Positions 10,361 to 19,988 of a stretch of DNA of 64,000 nt are shown piece by piece (within the stretch, counting starts at the first letter, position 1; every line of letters starts with the position of its first letter). The notes beneath the pieces are model-generated. The model had not been told where the DNA came from. It saw only the letters and a list, made by a program, of their open reading frames with translations, and searched no databases. The stretch comes from Paenibacillus silvae (GTDB taxonomy: Bacteria; Bacillota; Bacilli; Paenibacillales; Paenibacillaceae): assembly GCF_014639235.1 (NCBI RefSeq), contig NZ_BMFU01000013.1, forward strand, positions 66,020 through 130,019. The letters are read 5' to 3'. A program made the translations under genes and the position numbers.

Positions 10361-13300
10361 GTGTTATTACGTATTACAGGTGTTATTCTTACCGTGTTTA
10401 TTGCTGTTGTGCTGCTGGTTGTATCCACAGCAAGAGAACCGCAAGCTGCTTCGCTCCACGCACGTCAGGGCATTCTGGATCTTTCGACCTGGAACCCGAA
10501 GCAGGAGGGTCGTATCAGGCTCGACGGTGAATGGGAATTTTATTGGAAGCAGCTGCTACCACTTCCAGCGCACATGGCGAATGGTAAACAACACCAAACC
10601 CTGGCATCACCTGATGATTATGCAGAGGTCCCGGGCACCTGGGGACAGCTTCAGGTAGACGGCAAACACCTGCCCTCCCACGGCTATGCTACGTATCGGC
10701 TTGTGCTCCGCAATACACCTGTCGAGGGGACACTCGCCATCAAGAAAAGCAACATTCGTTTCGCCAGCGAAATTTATGTCAATGGCTCCAAACTAATGCA
10801 AGACGGACAAGCCATGGAGAAGACAGCAGGTTATAAGGCAGGAAATTCACCGCAGATCGGATTTTTCCCGTATCATGGCGGCGATATTGAAATACTTGTT
10901 CGTGTCGCCAACTATGACTATCCCAATGCTGGCATCTCGGGTCCACTCTTTTTCGGAGAACAGGCTGCCATGCTAAAAAGCCATCAGAACCGCACAGCTA
11001 TTGAACTGGCAACCATGGCTGTATTGGCCACCATATCTATCATTTTTCTCATCAGCTATTTGGGCTCTGCCCTGTATCGAAACCGGGATGACTCGCTGCT
11101 GATTCTCGGCCTCATCTGCCTGTTCTATGCCCTTTACAATGGCATGATCAGTGAACGTGTGCTGGCGGGAACCAGCCTGAACCTTTCCTTTAATACGTTA
11201 TATAAAATTAAAGATTTCTGCTCCGTTACTTGTCTCGGCCTGTTAATCTTTTATTTCTACCGCTTCAGATCGGGCATAATGTCCGGAATAATAACCTTGA
11301 TCACACTGTTTATATTAGGGGCTTATATTTGCCTGCTCACATTTCTTCCGATTTCTATTTACGTGTTGACGGCACCGTTCGTTATTGGGCTCTATACGCT
11401 GGTGCTGTTATGGCTGCTCATGCAATGTGCGATACGTTATGTCATTAGTGAGAAGGGAGAGCGTCTATCCAGCTTCCTGTGGTACGCCGCAATACTCTGT
11501 ATTACGCTGTACTGTCTGGATGTTAACCTGTTCTCTATATCACTCAAAGAAAATGTGAATATCGGACAGTTCTGCATCGTTTTATTCAGCATCCTGATGC
11601 TCTTTCTTGTCGTGCTTCGATTTTTTGAGGCTTACCGTACCGTTCGCTCGCTCAAGGATCAGCTCCTCTTGCTGGATCAGGTGAAGGATGATTTTCTGTC
11701 CAATACTTCGCATGAGCTGAAAACACCGCTCAACGCCATCGTTAATATTAGCGAAAGTTTGCTTCGAGGTTCCGAAGGAGCGCTCACGGAGGATCAGGCA
11801 CATAACCTGGCCATTGTAACGGGCAGCGGGAGACGTTTGACTTATTTGGTGGATGAACTCCTCGACTATTCCAAAATGAAGCATGGTGACATTACTCTGC
11901 ATCGCTCGGCCACCGATCTATCCTCTTATGTTGATTCCGTTATGCGTATGCATTCCTTCTTGCTAGGTACAAAAAAGCTGGAACTGCTGAACGAAATTCC
12001 AGCCAAATTCCCGTTGATCTATGCAGATGGAAACCGACTCGTGCAAATACTGCACAATCTGATCGGTAATGCGATCAAATTTACAGAGGAAGGCTCTGCA
12101 CGCATCAGCGCTGCTGTCATTCAGGGCAAAGCTGAAGTGCGCATTACAGATACCGGGCGCGGGATCAGCCGGGACAAGCTGGAGCATATTTTCCTGCCCT
12201 TCGAACAGGAGGCGGATGCGGGACCAAAGGCTGCCGGGGGTACAGGACTAGGTCTCAGCATTACGCGTAAGCTCGTTGAAATGCACGGTGGAACCATCCA
12301 CGCGGAATCGTTACCTGGTGAAGGTGCGACGTTTGTACTCACTTTTCCGCTTGCCGAAGGTAAAAAGGAAAACCGTGTCAATGTTACCCCTGTCAGCATG
12401 CCTCCTGCCATCACAGGTCATCGAGCACTGAGATATGATGAACCTCTCATTATGAAAGGGACTAGAGCGGAGTGGATTCTCGTTGTAGATGACGATGCTG
12501 CCAATCTGCAAACAATCAGCAGTCTGCTGAAGCTGGAAGGTTACAGTTATGCCGTTACTTCACGCTCCGATTCTGTATTAGAGCTGCTAGACCAGTTACC
12601 TTCCATACATCTGGTGATTGCGGATATCATGATGCCGGGAATGTCCGGCTATGAGCTTCTGGATCGCATCCGGGAGCGCTTCTCGCCTTCTGAACTGCCA
12701 GTGCTCATGCTGACCGCTGGCAACAAAGCTCATCAGTTAAAGCTGGCTTTGGAGAAAGGCGCTAACGATTTTGTATCCAAGCCCTTTGAATTGGAGGAAC
12801 TGCTGGCCCGAATTGGTGGTCTGACCCGGATGAAAACGTCAGTGCAGGCTGCCCGTAATGCCGAGATCTCCTTTTTGAGGTCCCAGATCAACCCGCATTT
12901 TCTATACAATGCCTTGAATGCTATTGCTGAATTATGTGTCGATGCGCCAAATGAAGCAGAACGATTGATTTTGCAATTATCCAGTTATCTGCGGGGCAGT
13001 GTGCATTTCAAACATCTGGACTCCAAAACCAGTCTGGAGAATGAGCTGGACATGATTAACGCTTATGTAGCGATTGAACAAGCCCGCTTCGGATCAAGGC
13101 TGGAGGTTATTATCGATGTGGACGCCGATGTGGATCGAACGATGCAAATCCCGCCGCTAACCCTGCAGCCTTTGATTGAAAATGCGATTCGTCACGGACT
13201 GATGTCTCGTGTGGGCGGCGGACGTGTGATGCTGTCCATTCGCAATCTGAATGAAGCAGAAGCAAGGTTTACCATCGAGGATAACGGTATGGGTATGACC

Positions 13301-13498
13301 AAACAGAGAATGAACGATATCCGGCAGGTATCCGACGGAAGCACGGGTGTAGGTCTATGGAATATATCAAGCAGACTGAAGCTGCAATATAACAGAGATT
13401 TTCAGATGGAGAGTCATGATGGTGAGGGGACTCGCATTACATTTGATCTTCCCATCCAGCACCATACCTCTAAGGGGAACGGGAGGCATATGACATGA
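10361..13498 (+). CDS. 7TM hybrid sensor with two kinase cores (HisKA + REC + LytS-type)
   Basis: A membrane sensor kinase of about 1045 residues. Order: N-terminal TM; extracytoplasmic 7TMR-DISM-type jelly-roll (motifs LDGEWEFYW and VPGTW); seven-helix membrane region (about 205-420); coiled coil; HisKA with His451 in NTSHELKTP; HATPase with DTGRGI and GTGLGLSI; REC with phospho-acceptor Asp755 in IADIMMPG; then a second, LytS/HisK_5-type kinase with His846 in PHFLYN and its own ATPase (PLIENAIRHG, DNGMGM). Having two catalytic cores of different families in one chain is unusual. The start is set at GTG 10361 because AAAGGAG lies 9 nt upstream. An in-frame ATG at 10331 has no ribosome site. 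The stop overlaps the ATG of the response regulator gene by 4 bp (ATGA). It is divergent from the protease/surface operon, which it probably controls through that regulator. Confidence 0.92.
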   Translation: MLLRITGVILTVFIAVVLLVVSTAREPQAASLHARQGILDLSTWNPKQEGRIRLDGEWEFYWKQLLPLPAHMANGKQHQTLASPDDYAEVPGTWGQLQVDGKHLPSHGYATYRLVLRNTPVEGTLAIKKSNIRFASEIYVNGSKLMQDGQAMEKTAGYKAGNSPQIGFFPYHGGDIEILVRVANYDYPNAGISGPLFFGEQAAMLKSHQNRTAIELATMAVLATISIIFLISYLGSALYRNRDDSLLILGLICLFYALYNGMISERVLAGTSLNLSFNTLYKIKDFCSVTCLGLLIFYFYRFRSGIMSGIITLITLFILGAYICLLTFLPISIYVLTAPFVIGLYTLVLLWLLMQCAIRYVISEKGERLSSFLWYAAILCITLYCLDVNLFSISLKENVNIGQFCIVLFSILMLFLVVLRFFEAYRTVRSLKDQLLLLDQVKDDFLSNTSHELKTPLNAIVNISESLLRGSEGALTEDQAHNLAIVTGSGRRLTYLVDELLDYSKMKHGDITLHRSATDLSSYVDSVMRMHSFLLGTKKLELLNEIPAKFPLIYADGNRLVQILHNLIGNAIKFTEEGSARISAAVIQGKAEVRITDTGRGISRDKLEHIFLPFEQEADAGPKAAGGTGLGLSITRKLVEMHGGTIHAESLPGEGATFVLTFPLAEGKKENRVNVTPVSMPPAITGHRALRYDEPLIMKGTRAEWILVVDDDAANLQTISSLLKLEGYSYAVTSRSDSVLELLDQLPSIHLVIADIMMPGMSGYELLDRIRERFSPSELPVLMLTAGNKAHQLKLALEKGANDFVSKPFELEELLARIGGLTRMKTSVQAARNAEISFLRSQINPHFLYNALNAIAELCVDAPNEAERLILQLSSYLRGSVHFKHLDSKTSLENELDMINAYVAIEQARFGSRLEVIIDVDADVDRTMQIPPLTLQPLIENAIRHGLMSRVGGGRVMLSIRNLNEAEARFTIEDNGMGMTKQRMNDIRQVSDGSTGVGLWNISSRLKLQYNRDFQMESHDGEGTRITFDLPIQHHTSKGNGRHMT

Positions 13499-14613
13499 TC
13501 AAAGTAATCATTGTAGACGATGAGGACCTGTCGCTCAAGCGGCTAAAGCGTATATTGATGGAAAGCGGAGCCGTTGAGGTGTGCGAAGTATTCCAGGATC
13601 CGGAGAAGGCTTGTGAGTATGCAGCACAGCATCGCTTTGATGCAGCCTTCCTTGATATTACGATGCCGCGTATTTCCGGAATGCAGTTGATTGGAGAATT
13701 GCGCAAGCATCAGGCTTCCCTGCCAATCGTACTCGTAACGGGGTATGAGGAGTATGCCGTCCAGGCTTTTGATAAGGAAGTAACGGATTATATCATTAAA
13801 CCAGTGACAGCCGAACGTGTGAGCAGCAGCATACAGCGCTTGCAGCAGCGACTTCGTAACACTACAGCCTTGCCTGAGCCGATTGCCCCTGCTCCCCGCT
13901 TAACGGTGCAGCTATTTGGTGAATTTACTGTGCTCAGCGGAGCAGATGCCAACAATCCTGTCAAACTAAGAACACCCAAAACAGAGGAATTGCTCGCATT
14001 CCTCTTATATATGAAATCAACAACCCGTGATGCTCTTGCAGATACGTTGTGGAAAGATCTTAGTCCTCAGAAAGCCTGGACCAACATCAACTCGACGCTG
14101 TATTATGTCAGACGTGCAATTGGAGACAACAGCGATGTTCCAATTATTCTCAAGGATCGTAACGGAATTCGTATGGATCGTGAAGTCATTGATTGTGATC
14201 TGTATGAGTTCGAAGCCTTGTTGCGTCAAATTCGCCAAACCTCGACCTATCAGCCAGAGATGTTTGAACGAATGGACGCTCTTTATCGGGGAGAGCTGTT
14301 GAAGGGAAGACATTATGAATGGGCTTTGCCATGGTCAAGACAGCTCGAAATGGACTTCATTACAACAATGGAGACCGCTGCTCAATATCATATTCAGCAA
14401 AATCAGCCCTTGCGTGCCCTTCATTATCTGGATCGGATTCTGCAAATTGATTCTATTCGGGAAGACATTCATCGTGAGATGATTATGCTGTATCTATCCC
14501 TGGGTCGGCGCACGGAAGCCCAGTGGCAATACCAGCGGTTGGAGGAACTCCTGCAAGAAGAGCTGGGCTCCCGCCCGTCCTCCGATATCCAGCAGCTGCT
14601 GCGTCAAAGGTAG
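13495..14613 (+). CDS. Response regulator, REC + winged helix + BTAD (SARP-like)
   Basis: 372 residues. Residues 1-120 are a receiver domain: acidic pair in VDDED, phospho-acceptor in FLDITMP, Thr in VLVTGYEE and Lys in YIIKPV. From about 139 (LTVQLFGEF) comes an OmpR-like winged helix followed by a bacterial transcriptional activator (BTAD) domain with TPR-like helices (about 240-370, ending LGSRPSSDI). This is the layout of SARP-type activators with a receiver attached. It overlaps the kinase gene by 4 bp, so the two are translationally coupled. Likely DNA targets are 11-bp-period direct repeats such as those at 10240-10260. A hairpin with a U-run follows at 14636. Confidence 0.92.
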   Translation: MIKVIIVDDEDLSLKRLKRILMESGAVEVCEVFQDPEKACEYAAQHRFDAAFLDITMPRISGMQLIGELRKHQASLPIVLVTGYEEYAVQAFDKEVTDYIIKPVTAERVSSSIQRLQQRLRNTTALPEPIAPAPRLTVQLFGEFTVLSGADANNPVKLRTPKTEELLAFLLYMKSTTRDALADTLWKDLSPQKAWTNINSTLYYVRRAIGDNSDVPIILKDRNGIRMDREVIDCDLYEFEALLRQIRQTSTYQPEMFERMDALYRGELLKGRHYEWALPWSRQLEMDFITTMETAAQYHIQQNQPLRALHYLDRILQIDSIREDIHREMIMLYLSLGRRTEAQWQYQRLEELLQEELGSRPSSDIQQLLRQR

Positions 14614-14635
14614 GTAGCCTGATATAATACAGAAT

Positions 14636-14681
14636 AAAGCCCGAGCCAGTGGTATAACCAACCACAGGCTTGGGCTTTTTG
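14636..14681 (+). terminator. Intrinsic terminator
   Basis: Arms AAGCCCGAGCC and GGCTTGGGCTT pair (one G-U) around a loop that holds a smaller GTGGT/ACCAC stem. A run of T follows. It ends the kinase/regulator operon and may also stop transcription from the DUF4317 gene converging on the other strand. Confidence 0.85.
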
Positions 14682-14699
14682 TATGTTTTACATATTGAA

Positions 14700-15872
14700 T
14701 TACAGATTCTCAGTAGCAAGCGTAAAACCTTCAATAACCGCGTCCTCATCCACCTCAATCATGATACAGCGTCTTCCCTGATAGTTGACTTGTCTCACAT
14801 ATTTGAGGTCCTGCGGACTGATCGAGATGGTTGCCACCTTCGTATCAATCTTGATCGATTTGGAGGTGTACTTTGGCATCACACTGTTTGCCTTCAGCTC
14901 ATAATTTTTGTTGTCCACGATCGTTTCAAAGGCACGTTCTACCTTTTCGGTAGTCAGATCTTCTACGCCGCTGGCTGTAAGCAGACGCTCCACGTCTTTG
15001 TAGTCCAGCTTCGGCGGCTCTTCCTCATGGGACTCTTCATTCACTTCAATCACCCGGTTGATCTCTTCATACACATGGGCCAGTGTGGTCGCATCCATCT
15101 GCTCACCCGTGATCTCTTTAACGATATCCTCAAAAATCGCCCGCTCCTCAAGCGCCGTTACGGAACGTTCCCCATTCAGTACATTTTCTACAAAATGAGG
15201 GTCCGGGAAGTTTGATTTCCCCGTGCAATACAGCACACGGTTCACATCGGAGTAATTATCGGTCACGCTTGGATACAGAAAGCCCTGTTCAGGCGTGCTT
15301 AATTTGATAATAGGATCAACGATGATGTTATATTTAAACTCCCGCTCCACATAGTCGAAGAGCAGCGTCTTTCGCTGTTTCTCCGTTGAGTTCACACTGC
15401 ACAGAATGAAGGGATGCGCAAACACCTCGTTTTTCTCGCTCTCTTCCGCTTCATCATTTCTGGCCTTCGTCGGCAAATAATACTGCCCTTTGATAAACGT
15501 AACCACCATATCCCGCTCATACTTGGCATCGGCCAGCATACGGTCAACGAGCATCAGCATCAGATCCTGCCACTCATCCGGGTCACCTGTGACGAGCGCC
15601 TGATGAAGCATCACCTGTGCGGGCTCTTCTGCCTCTTCCTGAAACTTCAGCTCGAACAGCTTCTGATCCAGTTCGCCTGTCAGCAATTTTTTGAAATTAC
15701 CCATGTATAACTCTTGCTTCTCCCGATCCACCAGTTCAAACGGATGGCGTTCCCAGTGATAAACTTCATTGGTTTCTTTCGTAATATAGACATTCAGGAT
15801 GTCGTAAATGTTCAGCAGGTCATGATCCAGCTTGAATTGTTTGCGAATGTGCGCGACTTCTTTTTTATTCAT
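14700..15872 (-). CDS. DUF4317 family cytoplasmic protein
   Basis: 390 residues, highly charged and soluble, with no signal peptide or TM segment. The N terminus (MNKKEVAHIRKQFKLDHD) and overall length match the DUF4317 family common in Firmicutes; no activity is known for it. The sequence contains a conserved-looking stretch around YVEREFKYN and a C-terminal domain ending in EGFTLATENL. The gene stands alone, convergent with the REC-BTAD regulator gene and separated from the upstream iron operon by about 87 bp. Confidence 0.8.
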   Translation of the reverse strand: MNKKEVAHIRKQFKLDHDLLNIYDILNVYITKETNEVYHWERHPFELVDREKQELYMGNFKKLLTGELDQKLFELKFQEEAEEPAQVMLHQALVTGDPDEWQDLMLMLVDRMLADAKYERDMVVTFIKGQYYLPTKARNDEAEESEKNEVFAHPFILCSVNSTEKQRKTLLFDYVEREFKYNIIVDPIIKLSTPEQGFLYPSVTDNYSDVNRVLYCTGKSNFPDPHFVENVLNGERSVTALEERAIFEDIVKEITGEQMDATTLAHVYEEINRVIEVNEESHEEEPPKLDYKDVERLLTASGVEDLTTEKVERAFETIVDNKNYELKANSVMPKYTSKSIKIDTKVATISISPQDLKYVRQVNYQGRRCIMIEVDEDAVIEGFTLATENL

Positions 15873-15959
15873 GATTCGTTAGACAACTCCTCAAGTAAAT
15901 TGGCTTTACAAGTATAAACGATATATTAGCCATTCGCCAGAAGTGTCGTTGTTTCCTGG

Positions 15960-17594
15960 TCATAAAAGCACTGTTGCATAGTCGTCAGAAGACGGATCAT
16001 ATGGCGCGGGATTCATCAGACAGGAGATTCTGCCAAGCTGCCACTCCAGCGTATATGCACTGTTGGAAATCCCCTGCAGACGAAGTCGATAAACCTTCCG
16101 GTTGCGTACCGCGCTTAATGCTTGCCAACAGTTTGCCTTTTGCAATTGCTCAAAAAGCCTGGAAAAAGATACACCATCATTCTCTACAATATATAGCCGA
16201 TCAGCCTCCAACTGCTCCAACTGGTGCATTTGAAGGCTGACCCGGCGCATGTCAGGGTATACTTCTGTTGTCTGCAGCATAAGAGAAGTCGGCTGAAAGC
16301 CTATAACATCATAGAACGTCGGGAAGAAACGAGAAGCATGAATCCATACCCTTCCCTCCTCCATTCTTACAATCGCGGCGGTTTCTGTTGAAGAAATGAA
16401 TTGACTGCAGTGGGCACGAGCCGCTACCTTTTTGCTCCTGTAGCTTTCCCGCCAAGCCTCTGCCTCCTGTTCCTTACCTAATACGAGGGCAACCCGCTGA
16501 AGTCGGTCAAATGCGTCCATATCCCATGGGATAACAATCACCGGGGCGATCTCCCCCAGAGCGGCCAGCTCTGCATGATCCGTAAAATCCGATGCAATAA
16601 TTAAATCGGGGCGCAGCGCTTTTACTTTGTTTAATTGACATGTATTATAACCAATGCTCTGGATTGCAGGCGATTCAGGCTGAAGCTGCTCCGATGTATA
16701 GTCCAGGGAACCAATAGGTTTCATTCCCAAAGCCAGAATCTCTCCTGCATAGTGCAAGGTCACGATTCTCGAATCAATATGCCGTTTACGCACATATTCC
16801 TTGGGTGAACATCCGACACGCTGTTTAAACCTGCGATTAAAGTAGGTTACATCACGCATGCCAATCTGAGAAGAAATATGGTGCGAAGGCTCATTTTTCA
16901 TCAGCAATAATTCCTTGGAGCGATTAATTCGGTATTCGTTTAAAAATTCGATGGGAGCTTTTCCGGTTAACTGTTTGAACAAACGTGTATAATGCCTTCT
17001 GCTCAGGTTAAGCTGACTGGCTAACTGTGCGACATTATGCTCTTCATCGTAATGCTCCTGTAAATAAGCAATGGACTTGCGCACAGCATGCAAAGAATTC
17101 TCTTCCGGTTTAACCGTCATACCCACTCTGCAAAATTCATACAATATCGACTGAAATTGAAGCTGCAGCTTGAATTGCTGCAAAGGCACAGCACAATGTT
17201 CAATCAACGCATACATCCCTTTGACTTCATTCAAATAGCTTGTATTCGGCTTGATACGAACAGGACGAAGATTTTCGGACATATGGGAGATCATATCCTT
17301 CTGATCTGGCGACCCCACAGCGTGAAAAATAATAAAGTAACCAGCCAAGGGCTCCGTGCCGGATTCAATCTCAACCCCGCTAACAGAATCCATCAGTATG
17401 GTATCTCCAGGCTCCAGAAGCATCAGTTGGTCAGCAATTTTGCCCCTTCCCTTCTCCACAATTATGAGCCCGTACTGCCCCTGTGAATCGAATATTCGCC
17501 TTTGGTCTCGTGTAATCAAAAAATATTCCATACCTAACAGACTGTAAGCCGGAATGGGAGGAGGTTTTCTTAAGCCTTCTGTCTTAATATTCAT
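15960..17594 (-). CDS. AraC-type regulator fused to siderophore-binding-protein domain (Btr-like)
   Basis: 544 residues. An N-terminal cupin-like sensing region (about 1-165) is followed by an AraC double helix-turn-helix (about 170-275; NVAQLASQLNLSRRHYTRLF and GCSPKEYVRKR). The C-terminal half (about 280-540) resembles class III periplasmic binding proteins for iron-siderophores (ALGMKPIGS, LRPDLIIASDF). The same fusion is known in B. subtilis Btr, which binds bacillibactin and activates its uptake genes. It is the last gene of a three-gene operon with a siderophore-binding lipoprotein and a flavin monooxygenase, 22 bp after the latter, and has an RBS GGAGGAG. It probably senses an internalised ferric chelate and activates its uptake; the ligand cannot be read from the sequence. 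Confidence 0.88.
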   Translation of the reverse strand: MNIKTEGLRKPPPIPAYSLLGMEYFLITRDQRRIFDSQGQYGLIIVEKGRGKIADQLMLLEPGDTILMDSVSGVEIESGTEPLAGYFIIFHAVGSPDQKDMISHMSENLRPVRIKPNTSYLNEVKGMYALIEHCAVPLQQFKLQLQFQSILYEFCRVGMTVKPEENSLHAVRKSIAYLQEHYDEEHNVAQLASQLNLSRRHYTRLFKQLTGKAPIEFLNEYRINRSKELLLMKNEPSHHISSQIGMRDVTYFNRRFKQRVGCSPKEYVRKRHIDSRIVTLHYAGEILALGMKPIGSLDYTSEQLQPESPAIQSIGYNTCQLNKVKALRPDLIIASDFTDHAELAALGEIAPVIVIPWDMDAFDRLQRVALVLGKEQEAEAWRESYRSKKVAARAHCSQFISSTETAAIVRMEEGRVWIHASRFFPTFYDVIGFQPTSLMLQTTEVYPDMRRVSLQMHQLEQLEADRLYIVENDGVSFSRLFEQLQKANCWQALSAVRNRKVYRLRLQGISNSAYTLEWQLGRISCLMNPAPYDPSSDDYATVLL

Positions 17595-17616
17595 GACTGT
17601 TCTCCTCCTGTTTAAG

Positions 17617-18951
17617 CTACGAAATATTTGTCAATGTATTAAGCGGACGTGTTAAACCCAGATGTGATCGAAGATGCTGACCAGCATATTCCGTGCGGAA
17701 TAAACCTCTCCGCTGCAGCTCAGGCACCACCAGATCAACCAGGTCGTTTATTCCCTCCGGCAGCAGACTGGGGATGTAGATGAAACCATCTGCGGCCTCC
17801 TCCGTCAACCACTGCTCAAGCACATCAGCCACCTGCGCTGGACTTCCGGTGATGCTTAAATGTCCCTGCAGCTTGCTCATGAATTCGAATAATTGTAGTA
17901 CTGTCGTCAATCCGTGTTGATCAGCCAATGCTTTACGCTCACGGTACGGATGCGTGGCTGGCACAATATCGGCAGGAGGCAACGTACTGCTGCTGTTCAG
18001 TCCGTAAGCCTGTACATCAAGACCGATTCGATAAGAGATCAGATCCACACGATGATAATGTCGTTCCAGTGCATCCCGCTCTGCCCGCTTGGCCCATGCT
18101 TCGGCCTCGGTTCTTCCAACACAGAGCTGCAATCCGGGCATAACGAGCAGATCATTCGGTACTCGCCCGTATGCAGCCAGCTTGCTTTTCAACTCGCGGT
18201 AAAACTTTTGAGCCTGATCCATCTGATTGAACATCGTAAAGACCACCTCCGCATGCTGAGCCGCCCGTTCCATAAAGCTGCCAGATTGACCAGCTTCAAT
18301 CAAGACAGGATGTCCCTGTGGCGGACGGGCTACATTAAGCGGACCTTTCATGGAAAACCACTTGTTATCATAATCCAGCTGATGCACCTTGGCTTCGTCT
18401 GCATAGATACCGTTTATTTTATCCGCCACGATGGCATCATCCTCCCACGTATCCCATAACGATTTGACGATATGGACAAATTGTGAGCCGTACGCTGCGC
18501 GTTCCTCAGGCCCCGGACGATGGGTCATTGCAAAATTGGCGGATTCATAGTCTCCTCTGGAATGCACAATGTTCCAGGACGCGCGCCCACTGCTCAAATG
18601 ATCGAGCGAAGCAATCATGCGAGCAATATGATATGGCTCATGGTAAGTCGTAGACATCGTAACGGCCAAGCCGATATGTCGAGTCACGACAGCAAGAGCA
18701 GATAGTAATGTTAAAGGCTCTAGTCCAACATTTACGTGATGCCTGAATTCCTCCATTGTAACACCAGGCGTTCGATATTGATCAGGTTGGAAAATAAAGT
18801 CCAGCCTTCCACGCTCAGCTGCCTGAGCCAACTGAATGTAGAAATCAAGAGAAGCCGGGGCGGCCTGATGGGACGGATGCTGCCACAATCCACTGGCAGC
18901 TCCTGGAGCAATGAGCATTGTTGCGAGCTTTAATTGTTTGTTTTTCCTCAT
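17617..18951 (-). CDS. LLM-class FMN-dependent monooxygenase (NtaA/DszA/SnaA family)
   Basis: 444 residues, the size typical of the NtaA/SnaA/DszA/EmoA group of luciferase-like TIM-barrel monooxygenases. Family hallmarks are visible: FIFQPDQYR near residue 52, TRHIGLAVTMSTTYHEPYHIAR, GRASWNIVHS around 123, and HPVLIEAGQSGSF in the C-terminal half. Members oxidise small substrates with FMNH2 from a separate reductase; known substrates include nitrilotriacetate, EDTA, dibenzothiophene sulfone and organosulfur compounds. No reductase gene is nearby. It lies between a siderophore-binding lipoprotein gene (16 bp upstream) and a Btr-like regulator gene (22 bp downstream) under a Fur-type promoter. 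A role in breaking down an iron chelator after import is therefore an attractive but untested inference. Confidence 0.88.
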   Translation of the reverse strand: MRKNKQLKLATMLIAPGAASGLWQHPSHQAAPASLDFYIQLAQAAERGRLDFIFQPDQYRTPGVTMEEFRHHVNVGLEPLTLLSALAVVTRHIGLAVTMSTTYHEPYHIARMIASLDHLSSGRASWNIVHSRGDYESANFAMTHRPGPEERAAYGSQFVHIVKSLWDTWEDDAIVADKINGIYADEAKVHQLDYDNKWFSMKGPLNVARPPQGHPVLIEAGQSGSFMERAAQHAEVVFTMFNQMDQAQKFYRELKSKLAAYGRVPNDLLVMPGLQLCVGRTEAEAWAKRAERDALERHYHRVDLISYRIGLDVQAYGLNSSSTLPPADIVPATHPYRERKALADQHGLTTVLQLFEFMSKLQGHLSITGSPAQVADVLEQWLTEEAADGFIYIPSLLPEGINDLVDLVVPELQRRGLFRTEYAGQHLRSHLGLTRPLNTLTNIS

Positions 18952-18967
18952 GTCATCACCACACTCT

Positions 18968-19966
18968 TCATTTCTTGACCAGCAATGAATAGATCTCTTC
19001 CAGAGCCCAATCCATCGTTGCTACATCATTAATGGCCATGCGGTTGTTAATTACATACACATGATTGTTTCGGGCAGCCTTTAATTTCTTCCATACCTCA
19101 CTCTGGCTTAATTCCTCATAGACCGGATTGGAATCGTCATCACTTATCATGACAAAAATATAGTCTGCATCGAATTCTGGCAGAACTTCCATGGGAAGTT
19201 GAAGATTGCCGAAATTAGGCTCCTTCTGCAGTTCCTCCTGTTTAGCAGTAAGCTTGAACTGATAGTCGTCAAAGACGACAGGGAACGTACTGCTTCTGTA
19301 CGTATACATGCTTTTCTTTGCAAATTGGATCACCAGCGCCGATTGTTCTGTCAGCTTCAGATCACGCGTCTGCAACTGCTTCTCTTCCACGCGAGCCTGA
19401 TAATTCTTAATCCACTGCTCCGCTTCGTTCTGCTTGTTCAGAATGGCAGCCACTGCATGAAAAGTCTCAAAAGGATCGCCAAAGAAAGGTGTCGTAACGG
19501 TAGGCGCTATTTTGCTATATTTATCAATGTCTTCTTCAGTCGCACGCGCATTCAGCACAATCAGATCCGGCTGAAGCGACATCACCTTTTCAAAAGAACC
19601 CTCTGTGTTATCCCCGACAACTTCGATCCCTGAGCGCTGTTCCTCTGTATAGAACCGAAGTAAATTGGCGCTGGAACCAACAGGCTTCTGCCCAAGCACC
19701 AGCATCTCACCTACACTCCACAATGCAACAACCGACTTGGGCTGTTCAGGAATTTCAACCTGCCTCCCCAAAGCATCGACAATGGTCTTGGTTTGGGCTT
19801 TATCTGTAGACGTTTCCTTATCTCCGCTCTGGTCCCGCGCTGTTTCTCGAGTACTGTTTTCTTTGCTCGTGCTGTCCATATTAGTACTGCTTACTCCGTC
19901 GTTGCCGCAAGCAGCGGTCAATACAAGTGATAATAGAAGTACTATAATCGGGTAAAATCTGTTCAT
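18968..19966 (-). CDS. Iron-siderophore ABC transporter substrate-binding lipoprotein
   Basis: 332 residues with a lipoprotein signal peptide: lipobox LTAAC with the lipidated Cys at position 20, then a Ser/Thr/Lys-rich linker. The mature part is a class III binding protein (TroA/FepB fold) with ALGRQVEIP near the start, GEMLVLGQKPVGSS, MSLQPDLIVLNA, and the long inter-lobe helix around 180-200. It delivers a ferric siderophore to an ABC importer, but no permease or ATPase gene is in this operon, so it must share one encoded elsewhere. It is the first gene of the operon and the promoter upstream carries a Fur box. Confidence 0.9.
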   Translation of the reverse strand: MNRFYPIIVLLLSLVLTAACGNDGVSSTNMDSTSKENSTRETARDQSGDKETSTDKAQTKTIVDALGRQVEIPEQPKSVVALWSVGEMLVLGQKPVGSSANLLRFYTEEQRSGIEVVGDNTEGSFEKVMSLQPDLIVLNARATEEDIDKYSKIAPTVTTPFFGDPFETFHAVAAILNKQNEAEQWIKNYQARVEEKQLQTRDLKLTEQSALVIQFAKKSMYTYRSSTFPVVFDDYQFKLTAKQEELQKEPNFGNLQLPMEVLPEFDADYIFVMISDDDSNPVYEELSQSEVWKKLKAARNNHVYVINNRMAINDVATMDWALEEIYSLLVKK

Positions 19967-19988
19967 GATGATATGTCTCCTCCACGTG

